From Glossina fuscipes (Eukaryota; Arthropoda; Insecta; Diptera; Glossinidae), in assembly GCF_014805625.2 (NCBI RefSeq), contig NW_023998414.1, positions 44,171,561 through 44,235,560 on the forward strand: DNA of 64,000 nt, in the 5' to 3' direction. Below, piece by piece: positions 24,735 to 35,491 of the stretch. The first letter of the stretch is position 1; every line of letters starts with the position of its first letter. The position numbers and the translations under genes are program-made. A model generated the notes under the pieces. It worked only from the letters and a program-made list of their open reading frames with translations, was not told the origin of the DNA and ran no database searches.

Positions 24735-24925
24735 TCACGCCATGTGTAGTTTTGTGGTTATGTCCCATATGCGGGTTGTCTTGAAAAGTATGCCTTTGCA
24801 TGAAAATAATGTGTAATGTAAATATTTGATGTATCATTACCAAAACAGGCGAGTCGATGTACAAGGCGAATTGGCGTAAAGTATTTAACGATCGGCTTTC
24901 CCTAACTGTAATGTTCTTACAGTTA
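24735..24925 (+). repeat. Family B fragment (3' part)
   Basis: A diverged match to the last third of family B, ending AACGATCGGCTTTCCCTAAC and TGTAATGTTCTTAC. Confidence 0.5.
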
Positions 24926-25244
24926 TTTTTATTATTTTGTTTTTTTTTGTTTTGTTAATGCTTTTGCATAGCTTTCAAGTGGTACGAAAATTGAAAATTT
25001 TTTATAACCGTCAAAAATACATTTTTAGTATATATTAAATAAATGCGGAACATTTGAATGGAATAGTAACGGTAGTTGGATCCTCGCCCATATAAGGATA
25101 TGGCTATAATTTGTTGTAATTTATGTTGAAATTAAGGCAAAAACAAAAATTTGACTTCTAAATTATAATAAGTAAAAAATATGTTTCGATCCCATAGGAC
25201 TCTTGTTAGTTGTCATGGCATGAAGCAACAACGTGTAGTTTTGA

Positions 25245-25345
25245 GTAGCTTATACCCTCGAATAGGCGAAAAATTGTAGTGAGTGAGGTGATATAAGGCC
25301 TATAATAGTTGGTCTTGACCGACTATACCGTTTCAACTGCCCTAA
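25245..25345 (+). repeat. Family B fragment (3' end)
   Basis: Ends with ATAGTTGGTCTTGACCGACT followed by ATACCG, a variant of the family B terminus. Confidence 0.5.
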
Positions 25346-26829
25346 AATTGATAAATAATATCCCTTCTTAATATGTTCCGTTCGATTAGTTCGGTTTTTA
25401 AAAAAACCCTCGTCGAGAATTTATACGCGTAGCATATGTAAATAGACACACGTATACGTATACCGTATCGAACACTTTTATATTACTATTATATTATTAT
25501 TATATATATATTATTTTCTGTTAAGTGAATTCGCTATGCTATGCTATGCTTTTCTAGTCAAATGACAATGTGTGTGTATGCAATCCACCAATGTTTTAGT
25601 AAATTGAAAAAATTGCAATGAAACATAAAAACGTGAAGTGCACATGGAAACCACATGTTATTGGCCGCAGGTAATGTGGAAAACATTTAACAGCAAAACA
25701 CGATAAGAGTTTTTTGTCAGCGGCAAACAATAGAGCCATTTACTCTTTCGGCGAGGTCGATGTGTATGTATATGCATTGCGATCATACAGGAGTGTATTA
25801 ATATTTGATTGTTTACCTGCCGTCGAACGTTTCTATCAAAGTTTTGATCCAATCATATATACGCGGGTTGTAAATCATTTATTTCTATCTAATCTCGATT
25901 TAGGTTCGTTCGGCACACCATTCTCACCTCTTTTTAAAATTGTTGCCTACGGAACTAAAGCAGAAATATAGGTAGCAAGTTTCAGCATTCAATTTAACGA
26001 AAACAGAGAAAATTCAGGCGGACATGTACACAAAATTGGTTCGATATTTTTCCATTAAGAGTAACACTCTATCTTTACTTCGGAACAACAATTCCATTTA
26101 CATTTTTATTCACAGAACTTAACACGGAAAGTGATTATTACCTTTTTCCTCTACCCGGTAATGACGAGTGCAATTGTATGCTAACTAAAGAAGGTGTGAA
26201 CTTCCGTCTTTTAATATTTTTAAACAAAACAAATAAAATTACAATTGTTCCGCTTCATTTGCTTTTAGATTGCGGAAAATTGATCTGGGTGATGCTAACA
26301 ATTAAATTTGACTTAAATTTACGACTGCAGTTGGCACCAAATTCCGCTTTTTGAACGAAAAAAAATATTTCAATAAATTGAAAAACAATAAATAATTTCA
26401 TTCACAATTATTTCTTATTTATTTTAATAAGAATTGTTAATTTTTATTTAGTTAGTTTCTCGTAATATCACGTAATAATGCAATGAAAAGAAGTTTTTAT
26501 GTGTCTTTTGCTATCTCAATATTTCAATCAATATGAAAGAAGATTGGCCGGAGAGGAGGAAGGGCAAGAAGGCGAGAGGGCAAAAAGGAAAGTTAATGAT
26601 TCAAGAAACCCAAAAAAAAAATAAATAAATAAAAAAAAAATAAAAAATAACAGCATTGAGATTACAATAACAATTCTGGCGAAAATATAAACGAATAAAT
26701 CGTTTGTGAAAAATATCACATCAGACGAACAAACGTCCGGTCTGATTGAGAAAAACTACTCTTTTTTTTAGAAATTCGACATTATTCATCAAGATACTCT
26801 TCTTCAAAAATTACACATTCACATGCCGA
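25346..26829. other. Non-coding stretch
   Basis: A (GCTAT)3 run is present near 25532-25547. Overlapping frames on opposite strands at 25658-25971 have no domain. An A-rich tract lies at about 26608-26650. Nothing else is recognised. Confidence 0.4.
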
Positions 26830-26970
26830 CATGATCGGGGTTTTCAAGTGCCTCACTCCAATCAATAATGGTTGATTTCACTGCTACCGAGTCTCTGTAA
26901 CGCTTTCTATCACGTCACTGTTCAGCTTCACGAGTATTTTCAATCATGACACATTTCTTTTTATCCGTTG
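26830..26970 (-). pseudogene. Mariner N-terminal fossil
   Basis: On the minus strand one frame reads KRYRDSVAVKSTIIDWSEAL. This resembles the end of the first helix-turn-helix of mariner transposases, where K-x-Y-x-D-S-A and K-S-T-I-I-D-W followed by an acidic-aromatic residue are typical. The similarity runs for about 25 residues, with stops before and after. It belongs to a different mariner lineage from the 34.3 kb element, whose equivalent part reads QFWFRRF. No other element part was found nearby. Confidence 0.45.
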
Positions 26971-27767
26971 TTTGGAAATTTATGCAACTGGAATCAGTAA
27001 ACCCACTGTAAATTGAAAAATAATTATCAGAAATTATCATGAAATTATGATACGAAAAGGTTAATGCTATGCAGTAATTGTCAACTGCGTCCCTATATAT
27101 GCGTTAGACCGAGAACTTTTTGAGCGGTATAATAATGAGCTTTAGCATACTAATATAGCCAATGTAAGAAGAAATTTTTAAAAAGTAAGACACGTATAAT
27201 GGATTTTGGAATCTATGATACCCACGGCACTTCAAACCAATAGGTAAAAAATGGAGAGATCGTTTCTTAATTAACCGATTAACGAACTTTTGTGCCTGCA
27301 TTGACTAATTCGCAAATTTCTCAACTCAATCTTAGAAAAAAATGCATTTTATACATAAGTCCATCCTATTTTGACCTATAGCATATACCTATGAGGAACG
27401 GCCAGTAATTCTAATGTTGAAATGCACCGAAAAAATATCAGTCCACAATTCTCCATCTTAACGTGAATGCTCCGCGATCTGTTAGCAAGAAAACTATTCA
27501 TAATAATCTGGATTTTCAATTCAACGCATTTGTTCAAAATATCTTATCATGCTGATTATTCATGTAAATCCTTTCGCAGTTATGACGTATTTCGGATGAT
27601 GAATAATAAGTCGATGAATAAGCACCAATTTTTCTAAAAGTCAATAAGACAAATAGGTAACAATCCAAATTTCTTAGGATTTCTTTTTGTTTTTCAATTC
27701 AAGTTTATGCGAGTTACATGGCATGTCACGAGTATAGCTGCGGTGGTGTCATGTTTTATTATTATTC

Positions 27768-27801
<34 letters not shown>

Positions 27802-27960
27802 TTATAACCTCCCCCGAACGTTATTACTCTATTACCTTTCCTTCCATTTCAAAAACGAAAAAAAAAACCTAAAAGACCTAAAGAAAACTTAGTGCAAGGA
27901 CCTTATTTCTTAAGGCGAATGTAACTTCATTATAGTAATTTAAATATCTTAACTATTGTT

Positions 27961-27998
<38 letters not shown>

Positions 27999-29028
27999 AG
28001 AATATATACCAAGTCGTCCTTCATTTAGGTACGGTACCGGAGAGAGCAAGGAGGTTATGATACAGCTAAAGATCTGATCTAAATCGAATATTGTTTTCAA
28101 AATGATACGTTCTTGATATCAAATGTTTATTTTGATTTTGGAAACAACAAGAAACAAAGAATCAAAATCAGCAACAAATATGCGTGCGGCTGTTATGTTG
28201 GGAACGAGAAACTCTGTATTCAATGCAGTACGACTTGTTTTTGAATACAAAATAGAAGAAGTGTTTTACGAATGTTTATTTAGATTAAACTATAAAAGTC
28301 TCTTCGAGCTCTGCTGTACAAATTCACCCAAAAAAACCAATTTTTCACTTTTTCGGCCATTTGAAAAACAACTCTCGGCTATGCAAATATTTATACGCTT
28401 GTGATACGGGTTTGTTTTCTTTTTATTGAAATAAAATTAATTAAAAAAGAGGAAGCCAGTGAAGTGTGTGCAGTTATGCACAGAAAGATGGAAGATGAAA
28501 AAGACGCCTGACTGGCGGCATTTATAATATATTGTTTACTATGAAATCAACTTGCATGCTTGGATCTGATCCAACCGCCGTCTCTTCAAACTAAACTGTT
28601 TGTTAAATAAGAAAAAAAAAAGTGGCTTTTGTTCATATTTACGGTATTTTCTTTGTTGCCTTAGAAGGTTGAGATGTACGTATCCATGCATGTATGTATC
28701 TAGGTATGCATATATTGCAAATTTATTTATTCTATTACAAGTAAAATAGATAAGTGGAAATGACTTTCAAGGATTTTTTAAAGAAGAAAATTGAAAAAGA
28801 TTTTAAAAGGTCTTGAGTTGTTACTTCTGTTCGGCGGCAAGGTGGGAGTAGCATAAATAAATCCTTTTATTTAATGCCAAACCAATAAATGAGCGAAAAA
28901 ATAATCATTTATTGCTGTATATGGGTATAAATATAGATATGCCTACATATTAAAAATCAGTTAAATAAGTGCAGCACATGAAGCGTAAAACCGAACGAAA
29001 TACACATTTGGTAAAGAGTATTCAAAAC

Positions 29029-29067
<39 letters not shown>

Positions 29068-29277
29068 CGTTATATATATATACGTTACGCCATGGTATGC
29101 ACCCAGTAAAAAGAGTCTCTCATGTACGAATAAAGTCATTTGTCTTGAAATTAGATTGTTTTGTTAACTTTGAATGGAATTCGCTCACATCATATGCATG
29201 TGAGTATAGTTAACGTTAAAGTAAAAGTGACTTCAATTTATTACCTACACTACCTGTGGTACAGTATATATATTTAG
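26971..29277. other. Non-coding stretch
   Basis: This holds an (AT)n run at about 27770-27801, a T34 run (listed separately) and an (AT)n run at about 29033-29062. A 93-codon frame at 28123-28404 has no recognisable domain. No gene is supported. Confidence 0.4.
27964..27997 (-). repeat. Pure T34 run (possible poly(A) tail on the minus strand)
   Basis: Thirty-four consecutive T residues. If it is a retroposed poly(A) tail, the insert would lie to the right (from about 27998) in minus orientation. No source transcript was recognised there. Confidence 0.7.
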
Positions 29278-29365
29278 TTTGTGCAGACTACGGTTGTTGT
29301 AACATCCAGAAGAACTTGAGACAAACCCACCTTTTATTATACCGACCGAACTAGATTCGGGTTTT
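29278..29365 (+). repeat. Family B fragment (5' end)
   Basis: TGTAACATCCAGAAGAACTTGAG, taken as the blocks TGTAACATCCAGAAG and AACTTGAG, then CCACCTTTTATTATACCGAC. This matches the start of family B and then diverges. Confidence 0.55.
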
Positions 29366-30334
29366 TTATGCGCCCACATAAAAATAATTTATAATTTTTG
29401 CTGTACTATTAGTTAAGCAAACTGATTAAGGGTATCTAAGAGTCGTCGTTCCCTGGCTATGGTCTTCTTGCTTGTTTAAAAAAGAAATCGTTTTGCGCCA
29501 GCTGTCTCGTTGTGCGATTACCCGTACACGGTTTACATAAAATTCTGTTTCCTTTTTCGAATGTAAACGCTTTTCCATAAATCAATTACAAAACAAAAAA
29601 GAAGAAAACAGAAGAAGAACAATCAAATAATTAAACAAAACGATTTTAAAGATGATATAGAAAAATAGAAGCAAAGCCTATTAAAAGACGAAAAAAGATG
29701 ATAGAAGAGAAACTTTCTCCCCCACGCTTCAATAGTCGACAAGGAAACCAACTTGGCTGTCTATCTCGCTATCTGTCTTCGTAAGTCATGCATATAAGCA
29801 TTTATTTCTTTATTTTTTTAAGTTCTTTTCATTTTCGTTTATTACTTTTACAATTCGCAATGGAAACGGAAATATATCCAGCGAGAAAAGTGAAAACGCA
29901 CATAAAGTAGCAGATATTAAATGAATTGAATTGAGTTGAGAATTGAATTAAGCTGAGCATCTGTCTTCGATAGTGCACGAACGCCAGCAGCAGCAAGTGG
30001 AAGTGCTCGCACTATATTTAACTTGCTATAATAATATTAAGAAAAATATCGTACGAACGACCTATAATTTATGATTACTTCTTGCAACGAAATTTTGTCA
30101 CGGGGAGGAAGGCAAAAGATATTTAAAATATATTTATGTAAATTTTTGCCTTCTCCATCGTTATTACGCTTAAAGGGCAGGAATAAACTTGAGAGCACTT
30201 AGGGAACAAAAACACAATCCAAAACGAATTGACGGTAAAAAGCTCAATATTTCGTGGAATACAAAAAAATAAAAAATTTTAAACCTATACTGAAAAAACA
30301 AATTGTTTACACCTTACACTACTACTTATCATAC
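29366..30334. other. Non-coding stretch
   Basis: Nothing is recognised. Around 29970-30015 a block with three AGC triplets is flanked by short complementary ends (TAGTGC and GCACTA), which could fold into a weak hairpin. Confidence 0.35.
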
Positions 30335-30410
30335 GGTAAGTGACTATTAGGTTTATGCGAATGTTCGCAACACTTCGAAGAATTCGTGAGATAGACTCAC
30401 TTTTTACCAC
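30335..30410 (+). repeat. Family B fragment (5' end)
   Basis: TGCGAATGTTCGCAACACTTC and GAGATAGACTCACTTTTTAC follow the layout of the family B start. The 96-codon frame at 30340-30630 begins in this repeat and is not called as a gene. Confidence 0.4.
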
Positions 30411-30687
30411 AGCAGATTTATTTCCAGAATCGATTTATGCATTTCTATGCGTCTCTCCGTCTATTCAACACACAAGTCGCGTTATTCGTGGTATTTCGAT
30501 TGAATTTGCTGGAGTGATGTGTTTTGATCCGCGTTGGAATTTTATTGATAATCTATCTGTTTTTTTTCTTACCTCTTTTTTATATGAACCAATCAACCAG
30601 AGGATGACCTCTATTCGTTCAACACGGTAATGGTCAGTAAGTGCTATACCTTTACCAACTGAGCACTCACTACAGTTACAAGAAAAA

Positions 30688-30772
30688 TAAAGTCTACCGC
30701 ACTTGAGATTTAAACCCTTTAACACTGATTTGACAGTCGCGATTTTTACCTGCTAGAGCAACTCAGGTGAAT
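30688..30772 (-). mobile_element. tRNA-derived SINE family 1, head fragment
   Basis: Read on minus: CACCTGAGTTGCTCTAGCAG, a decayed box B region (GGTTTAAATCTC) and AAGTGCGGTAGACTTTA. These match the head and early body of the SINE at 15940-16124, but the 3' tail is absent. Confidence 0.65.
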
Positions 30773-31793
30773 GATTTGCGATCATTCTTCGTATAAAGTA
30801 CTATTTTGAATAAGTCGGCATCAATCAATGAAAAGTATTGCATCTTCATGCTAAACAAAAATTTGGATAACATGGGATCCTCACTTGAACTCCTTACCAT
30901 ATATAACTGTTCTTACAAAAAATAAAACAATTTTCCGCGTTTTAAAATCAAAGTTAATGCAAAACGATCATTTGAGATATCAATTTATCATGGCATGTTT
31001 AGACTACTGCATCAAGCCAAAATTTAATTTTTATTAATCCTCAAAATCCTCATTTGACATACCCCCGTATCGCAATAAATTTAGGTATAAGTTTTAGATT
31101 TTTCGGATCCATCGACGTGGTATAGAAGTTTAAGCAAAAACTAAAACAACATAAGCAATAAAAGTCGTAATCTCGGGTAACTTATAAGGGAAACATTGTT
31201 GCACCAATTGTTACAAATATTTTTCAAGACCTTAGAAAAATTCACTGTAAACTCATTACCGAACAGTAAATTAATCCATCAACAATTACGACGAGCAATA
31301 ACATATCAGTATACCGTAATTATATAATGAATACCAATGTTCTGAATAACGGACATATTTACCCTTCCTTTTTTAATCTAATTTGACCGCTTTTCCCATT
31401 CGTGATTTAACACAAACCTACACAGAAACATATCGACAATTTTGTTTTCTTTTGATCATTAATTAGGTTGACTGGCAAAGAAAACTTTCACTACAACGAA
31501 TGTGATTGATTTCCTTATTACTTTTAAACGAACTCGAAAAATCGAGGTGTCTATTTCATTAAAAGCGAAAGAAGTTCGCCGAATCTGTCGCAAGCTTCAG
31601 TTAAAGAACAAATGCAATTTAATCTAGAATTTGCATATCATTTGATTTCAATGCAATTAAATTGAATGAACATCGTTGGCAAGTAATTAAAATGTAAGAG
31701 GAATTAAATGCTAAAAAAGCAACTTACCATACGCACAAAAATAACTGCATTATGTAAAACAAGTCCGCGTAAATAAATTAGCATAAAAAAAAA

Positions 31794-31837
<44 letters not shown>

Positions 31838-33519
31838 TAAGTATATATGTATATATTTTATTAAAATACTATAAAAAGTGCAGAAAGGAAATTCATAAAA
31901 AATGAAAGCAGAAAATGCCGGGACGACACCGAGATACAATGCGCCCGACCTAATTATTGTATACAACATTCATGTACATTCAACAGGGTACACAAATACT
32001 TGACTCAATATTTGTATATATCTGCAAAATTGTTGTAGCCATGCGTACAATTACTACAATGTTTTACAATTACTTCGAAAACAACTCCGTCTATAGTACA
32101 ACTGCTTGTATTTGATTATTCTTAATTTAAACTTAATTTAATTTATGACATACAAGGTATCTATGCTTGTTTGTTTATTTGTCTGCATTTAATTATTCAG
32201 CTCTAATATTACATTGGCTGGGATATAATGTGAATGAGTTCAATGCAATTTACTATGCATTAAATTTTAACGAAAATTTACAAACGGAAAAAGACTCCTA
32301 ATATAAAAAAATGTAAAACTAAGATAGAATGGCTTACACTGATTGGTGAATTTATTGACTTTTTTATTGCTTTCAAATCATCAAGCGATCAGTTTCGACC
32401 GGTAACCGTACGATGTCAAAGAAATGGAAAATGACAATAGAGGGAAGAAGAAAACCACGCTTCTTTACCGGCACATGTATAGTACTTTTTTTTTCACAAG
32501 TCATAAACGACCAGAAAATTCCATTTTCCAAACACACCCGGGGAATTGTAGCACAGATGTTTTGTTTGCGCTCAAAGTTGATAATGAGGCAAACGCGAAA
32601 TGGATTGCTGCTGAAAAGAATTTTAAAAACAATCCTATTACGTTCATTAAAGTATTCGAAGCCATTAAACCGATTGTACGTTACGGATATTGTACACAAG
32701 AGGTAAAATACAAATTTCCTCAAAATTGAATTTTGAAATGTTGGGTCATGGTCATTGGATCATGTCTTTGGACTAAGCCAGTGAGAAAGGTGGCTTGAAT
32801 GCGTAGACAATGGAATTTGATGAGTATATGCAATGCATGTATATATTTATTTTTAAAATTAAAAGAGCAAAGCTGAGGCCATGCATTTCCGTGAAACTTT
32901 AACTGCAGTTTAATTATAGGGTTTGCTATTGACCTTCATAAGATATTTTTAATAAGTCGTTTAAAATTCATCTATTCTCTGGCCTATTTCCAAACGAGTT
33001 TCTTTAAACTATTTTTTCGAAGCAAAAAAAACTCTACGCTGGTCAATATGGTTATATTCGTTTCACAAGACATTTTGTGCAAAATTTTACAATTCAATGA
33101 GAAGATAAGAGGAGAGGAAAACCTTGCGCGAATTGTGGCGCTCCCATTAAATTTTTGTAGTAATTTTTTTCTAATTGAAAATTTCAACAGGAACCTTCAG
33201 GTGAATAAATGAACTGATATTACTTCACGTTGCCCGCAAAGTAAGAATTCTTTAATGTGCTGCAAACAAGAAGATTAAAATGGTTTGACATCGAAGGGAA
33301 TTAAAGGCGAAATGAAATTAGTATATTAAGACCAATTTTCCCCCCACTAAACTGTCATACGTTGTATCCTGCTACTGACTAGTACATTAAGTAATTTAGG
33401 TTAATTTAACGCCAACAAAAACTGTGCCATTCTACCCATTCATGAAGACATTCACCTCCTTGACCTCAGAGACGACAATGCGGGCCCATTTAAATAATGC
33501 AGAATTTAAAGCATTTCTT
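30773..33519. other. Non-coding stretch; unexplained open region at 32.4-32.7 kb
   Basis: An (AT)n tract lies at about 31797-31840. At 32373-32729 three long frames coexist: plus 97 and 101 codons, and minus 116 codons. The 101-codon plus frame (32424-32729) has a protein-like second half including NAKWIAAEKNFKNNPITFIK, but no family is recognised and no splice sites are convincing. It is not called as a gene. Confidence 0.35.
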
Positions 33520-33969
33520 TAGCTCAATGTTCCTTAAAGAAAACATTAAATACTTACGCTTTACTTGAACTAAGACATAGCGAACTGCAGCATATGTCAT
33601 TGTTGACACACATCAATTTGCTTTAATGATTATAAGTCTAAAAAGCCGAATTCGTTTAGCTCTATTTCAGGTATTTACTTTTGACATGGATTACAATGTA
33701 GCGAACTACATGCAGCTGCGTCGCAATGAACTTTCACACACTATACACATTGACCAACCTTAAAGAATTCAAAAATCTAGAAAGCGGTATTCCTTTATCT
33801 CTATTTTTCTAAAATTCGAACATTAGATACTCTCTCTTCTCATAAACTACAACACAAGGAACTATACACCACCACTGTATCACAGTGAACTAAAAGACGA
33901 TGTGAAACCAAATTTGTTTACCTCGATTTTTATTAAAGTAACCATCAGATGGTTACTCTCTCTCTCTCT

Positions 33970-34003
<34 letters not shown>

Positions 34004-34135
34004 TCAAGTAAACTGCAACGTAGCGAACGACCACACGCTATCAACGTGAAGTACTTAAAGGGCTCTGAGTTGAAGCAATTTCTCTAGAAGTGAACATTAG
34101 ATACTTACCCTTCACTTAAGCAAGTGAATTTCTAT
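33520..34135. repeat. Degenerate tandem repeat (satellite-like), about 120-165 bp period
   Basis: The core word TAGCGAACT or a close variant recurs at about 33579, 33700, 33856 (AAGGAACT) and 34021. A companion word ACATTAGATACTTAC or a variant appears at about 33543, 33818 and 34092, and TTTAGCTC or TTATCTC with CTATTT appears between them. The spacing grows from about 120 to 165 bp. A TC microsatellite (about 33956-34003) is inserted in the last unit. Confidence 0.55.
33956..34003. repeat. (TC)n microsatellite
   Basis: Near-pure TC dinucleotides with two TTTC interruptions. Confidence 0.95.
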
Positions 34136-34224
34136 ATGTTATTCGTTCAACTTGTCTCGCTTCTTCCCTTATGTCTTTCTACTCATATAAGAAATAACCG
34201 AGAAAACACAAACAAATGTATATA

Positions 34225-34257
34225 TTAGGTTGGGGGAAAAGATATCCATTATTTTTA
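34225..34257 (+). repeat. Mariner terminal inverted repeat, left
   Basis: Starts TTAGGTTGGGGGAAAAGATA directly after a TA. It differs from the right terminus at two positions in the first 33 bases (G/T at position 5 and T/A at position 19). Confidence 0.9.
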
Positions 34258-34292
34258 TATGAACTTCAGGACTTTATTTAACATGCTTCGGA

Positions 34293-35306
34293 TTATCCGA
34301 TTTGGGTCAAATATGCACCGTTTTGTTCTATGATTTGCTGCCATTTTAAAGGTAACTTCAAAATGTCTCTCTCATAGAAATCCTGGTCTCTATTTGCAAA
34401 AAACTCTAGTAGTCGATTTTCACAATCCTCCCTAAATTCAAATTTTTTATCATTAAAGAAATTTTGCAATGCAAGAAAAAGATGATAATCGCTTGGTGCC
34501 AAGTCCGGACTGTATGGCGGATGCATTAAAACTTCCCAACCAAGCTCCCGAAGTTTCTGGCGAGTCACTGTAGATGTGTGTGGCCTAGCGTTGTCCTGGT
34601 GGAACACGACACCTCTCCTGTTGGCCAATTCTGGCCGTTTCTGGTCAATCGCTATCTTCAAACGGTCCAGTTGTTGACAGTAGAGATCAGAATTTAGCGT
34701 TTGGCCATATGGAAGCAACTCATAATAAATAATCCCCTTCCAGTCCCACCAAATGCATAGCAAAACCTTCCTGGCCGTTTGAGGTGCTTCACCGCTCTTT
34801 GACCACGATCGTTTTCGCACATGGTTATCGTATGTGATCCATTTCTCATCTCCAGTCACCATCCGTTTAAGAAATGGGTCTATCTCATTCCGTTTGGCCA
34901 AGGCTTCGCAGATGGAAATTCGATCCATCATGTTTTTTTCTGTTAATTGGTGTGGCACCCAAACATCGAGCTTCTTTTTGAATCCAGCTTTGTGCAAATG
35001 GTTTAAAACTGTTTTATGGTCGATTTTTACCTCCTGGGCGATGTTACGACTGCTAACATGTCGGTCACCTTCGATCATTTCTCCGATTTTATCGACATTT
35101 TCGACGACCGGCCTACCTGTGCGAGGTGCATCTTTAACATCAAAAATTCCTGAACGGAATCTACGAAACCAAAATTGCACATAATTGGCTGGTACAGTAT
35201 CGGAACCATAAACACCATTCACAATTTTAGCCGCCTTGCTCGCATTTTCGCCTTTGTCAAAGAAAAACTGTAAAATGTACCGAATTTTCTCTTTGTTCAC
35301 TTCCAT
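34293..35306 (-). CDS. Mariner transposase, 337 residues, catalytic Asp triad intact
   Basis: This is a cut-and-paste DNA transposase of the Tc1/mariner superfamily that would bind the element's terminal repeats in the nucleus and cut DNA. Residues 1-55 hold the first helix-turn-helix (NYVQFWFRRFRSG) and about 80-112 the second (SSRNIAQEVKIDHKTVLNHL). WVPHQLTEKN at 116-125 is the conserved linker. The catalytic residues are D153 (TGDEKW), D238 (HQDNARPHTS) and D273 (YSPDLAPSDYH). D238 to D273 has exactly 34 residues between them, the DD34D signature. From D153 to D238 there are only 84 residues, against about 92 in family members such as Mos1. The shortfall falls between EAPQT and ARKVLLC (residues 174-179), so an in-frame deletion of about eight codons is inferred. 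It also explains 337 residues rather than the usual 345 or so. The ATG at 35306 is the first in frame and gives the usual mariner N-terminus. Activity is uncertain. Confidence 0.93.
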   Translation of the reverse strand: MEVNKEKIRYILQFFFDKGENASKAAKIVNGVYGSDTVPANYVQFWFRRFRSGIFDVKDAPRTGRPVVENVDKIGEMIEGDRHVSSRNIAQEVKIDHKTVLNHLHKAGFKKKLDVWVPHQLTEKNMMDRISICEALAKRNEIDPFLKRMVTGDEKWITYDNHVRKRSWSKSGEAPQTARKVLLCIWWDWKGIIYYELLPYGQTLNSDLYCQQLDRLKIAIDQKRPELANRRGVVFHQDNARPHTSTVTRQKLRELGWEVLMHPPYSPDLAPSDYHLFLALQNFFNDKKFEFREDCENRLLEFFANRDQDFYERDILKLPLKWQQIIEQNGAYLTQIG

Positions 35307-35458
35307 TTATAACACGCTGTAACTCCCAACTGAATGCACCAAACAAAAATCAGCAAAAGAATTTTTTTTACTGCGAAATGTCACCTTTCCAACAAGCCTA
35401 AATCTGAAATTGTTTGATCAATACTTTACGAGAAATCTACCAGTGCAGCCATCTACCG

Positions 35459-35491
35459 AAAAAATAATGGATTTCTTTTCCCCCAAACTAA
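35459..35491 (-). repeat. Mariner terminal inverted repeat, right
   Basis: Read inward on the minus strand: TTAGTTTGGGGGAAAAGAAA and so on, directly flanked by TA on the outside. Confidence 0.9.

Larger units (their letters stand above)
34225..35491 (-). mobile_element. Complete mariner transposon
   Basis: The 1267 bp element is bounded by TA target duplications (34223-34224 and 35492-35493). Its termini match as inverted repeats over about 33 bp. The left end begins TTAGGTTGGGGGAAAAGATA and the right end, read inward, begins TTAGTTTGGGGGAAAAGAAA. A single intronless transposase frame fills the interior. Size, termini and coding layout are all those of a mariner, the cut-and-paste branch that inserts at TA. 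The few differences between the ends and the open frame suggest recent insertion. The protein blocks around the second and third Asp resemble the mellifera-type lineage, but subfamily assignment needs a tree. Confidence 0.95.

Noticed and set aside
30340..30630. 96-codon frame on plus
   Set aside because: Begins in a family B fragment; an opposing 86-codon frame overlaps it and no domain is seen.
31463..31492. TTAGGTTGACTGGCAAAGAA as a solitary mariner terminal repeat
   Set aside because: The first eight bases match mariner ends, but no partner end or transposase trace was found nearby, so chance is likely.
33956..34003. TC/GA tract as a GAGA-factor regulatory element
   Set aside because: A pure microsatellite inside a tandem repeat with no gene nearby to regulate.
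34834..35184. 116-codon plus-strand frame
   Set aside because: Antisense shadow of the mariner transposase gene.
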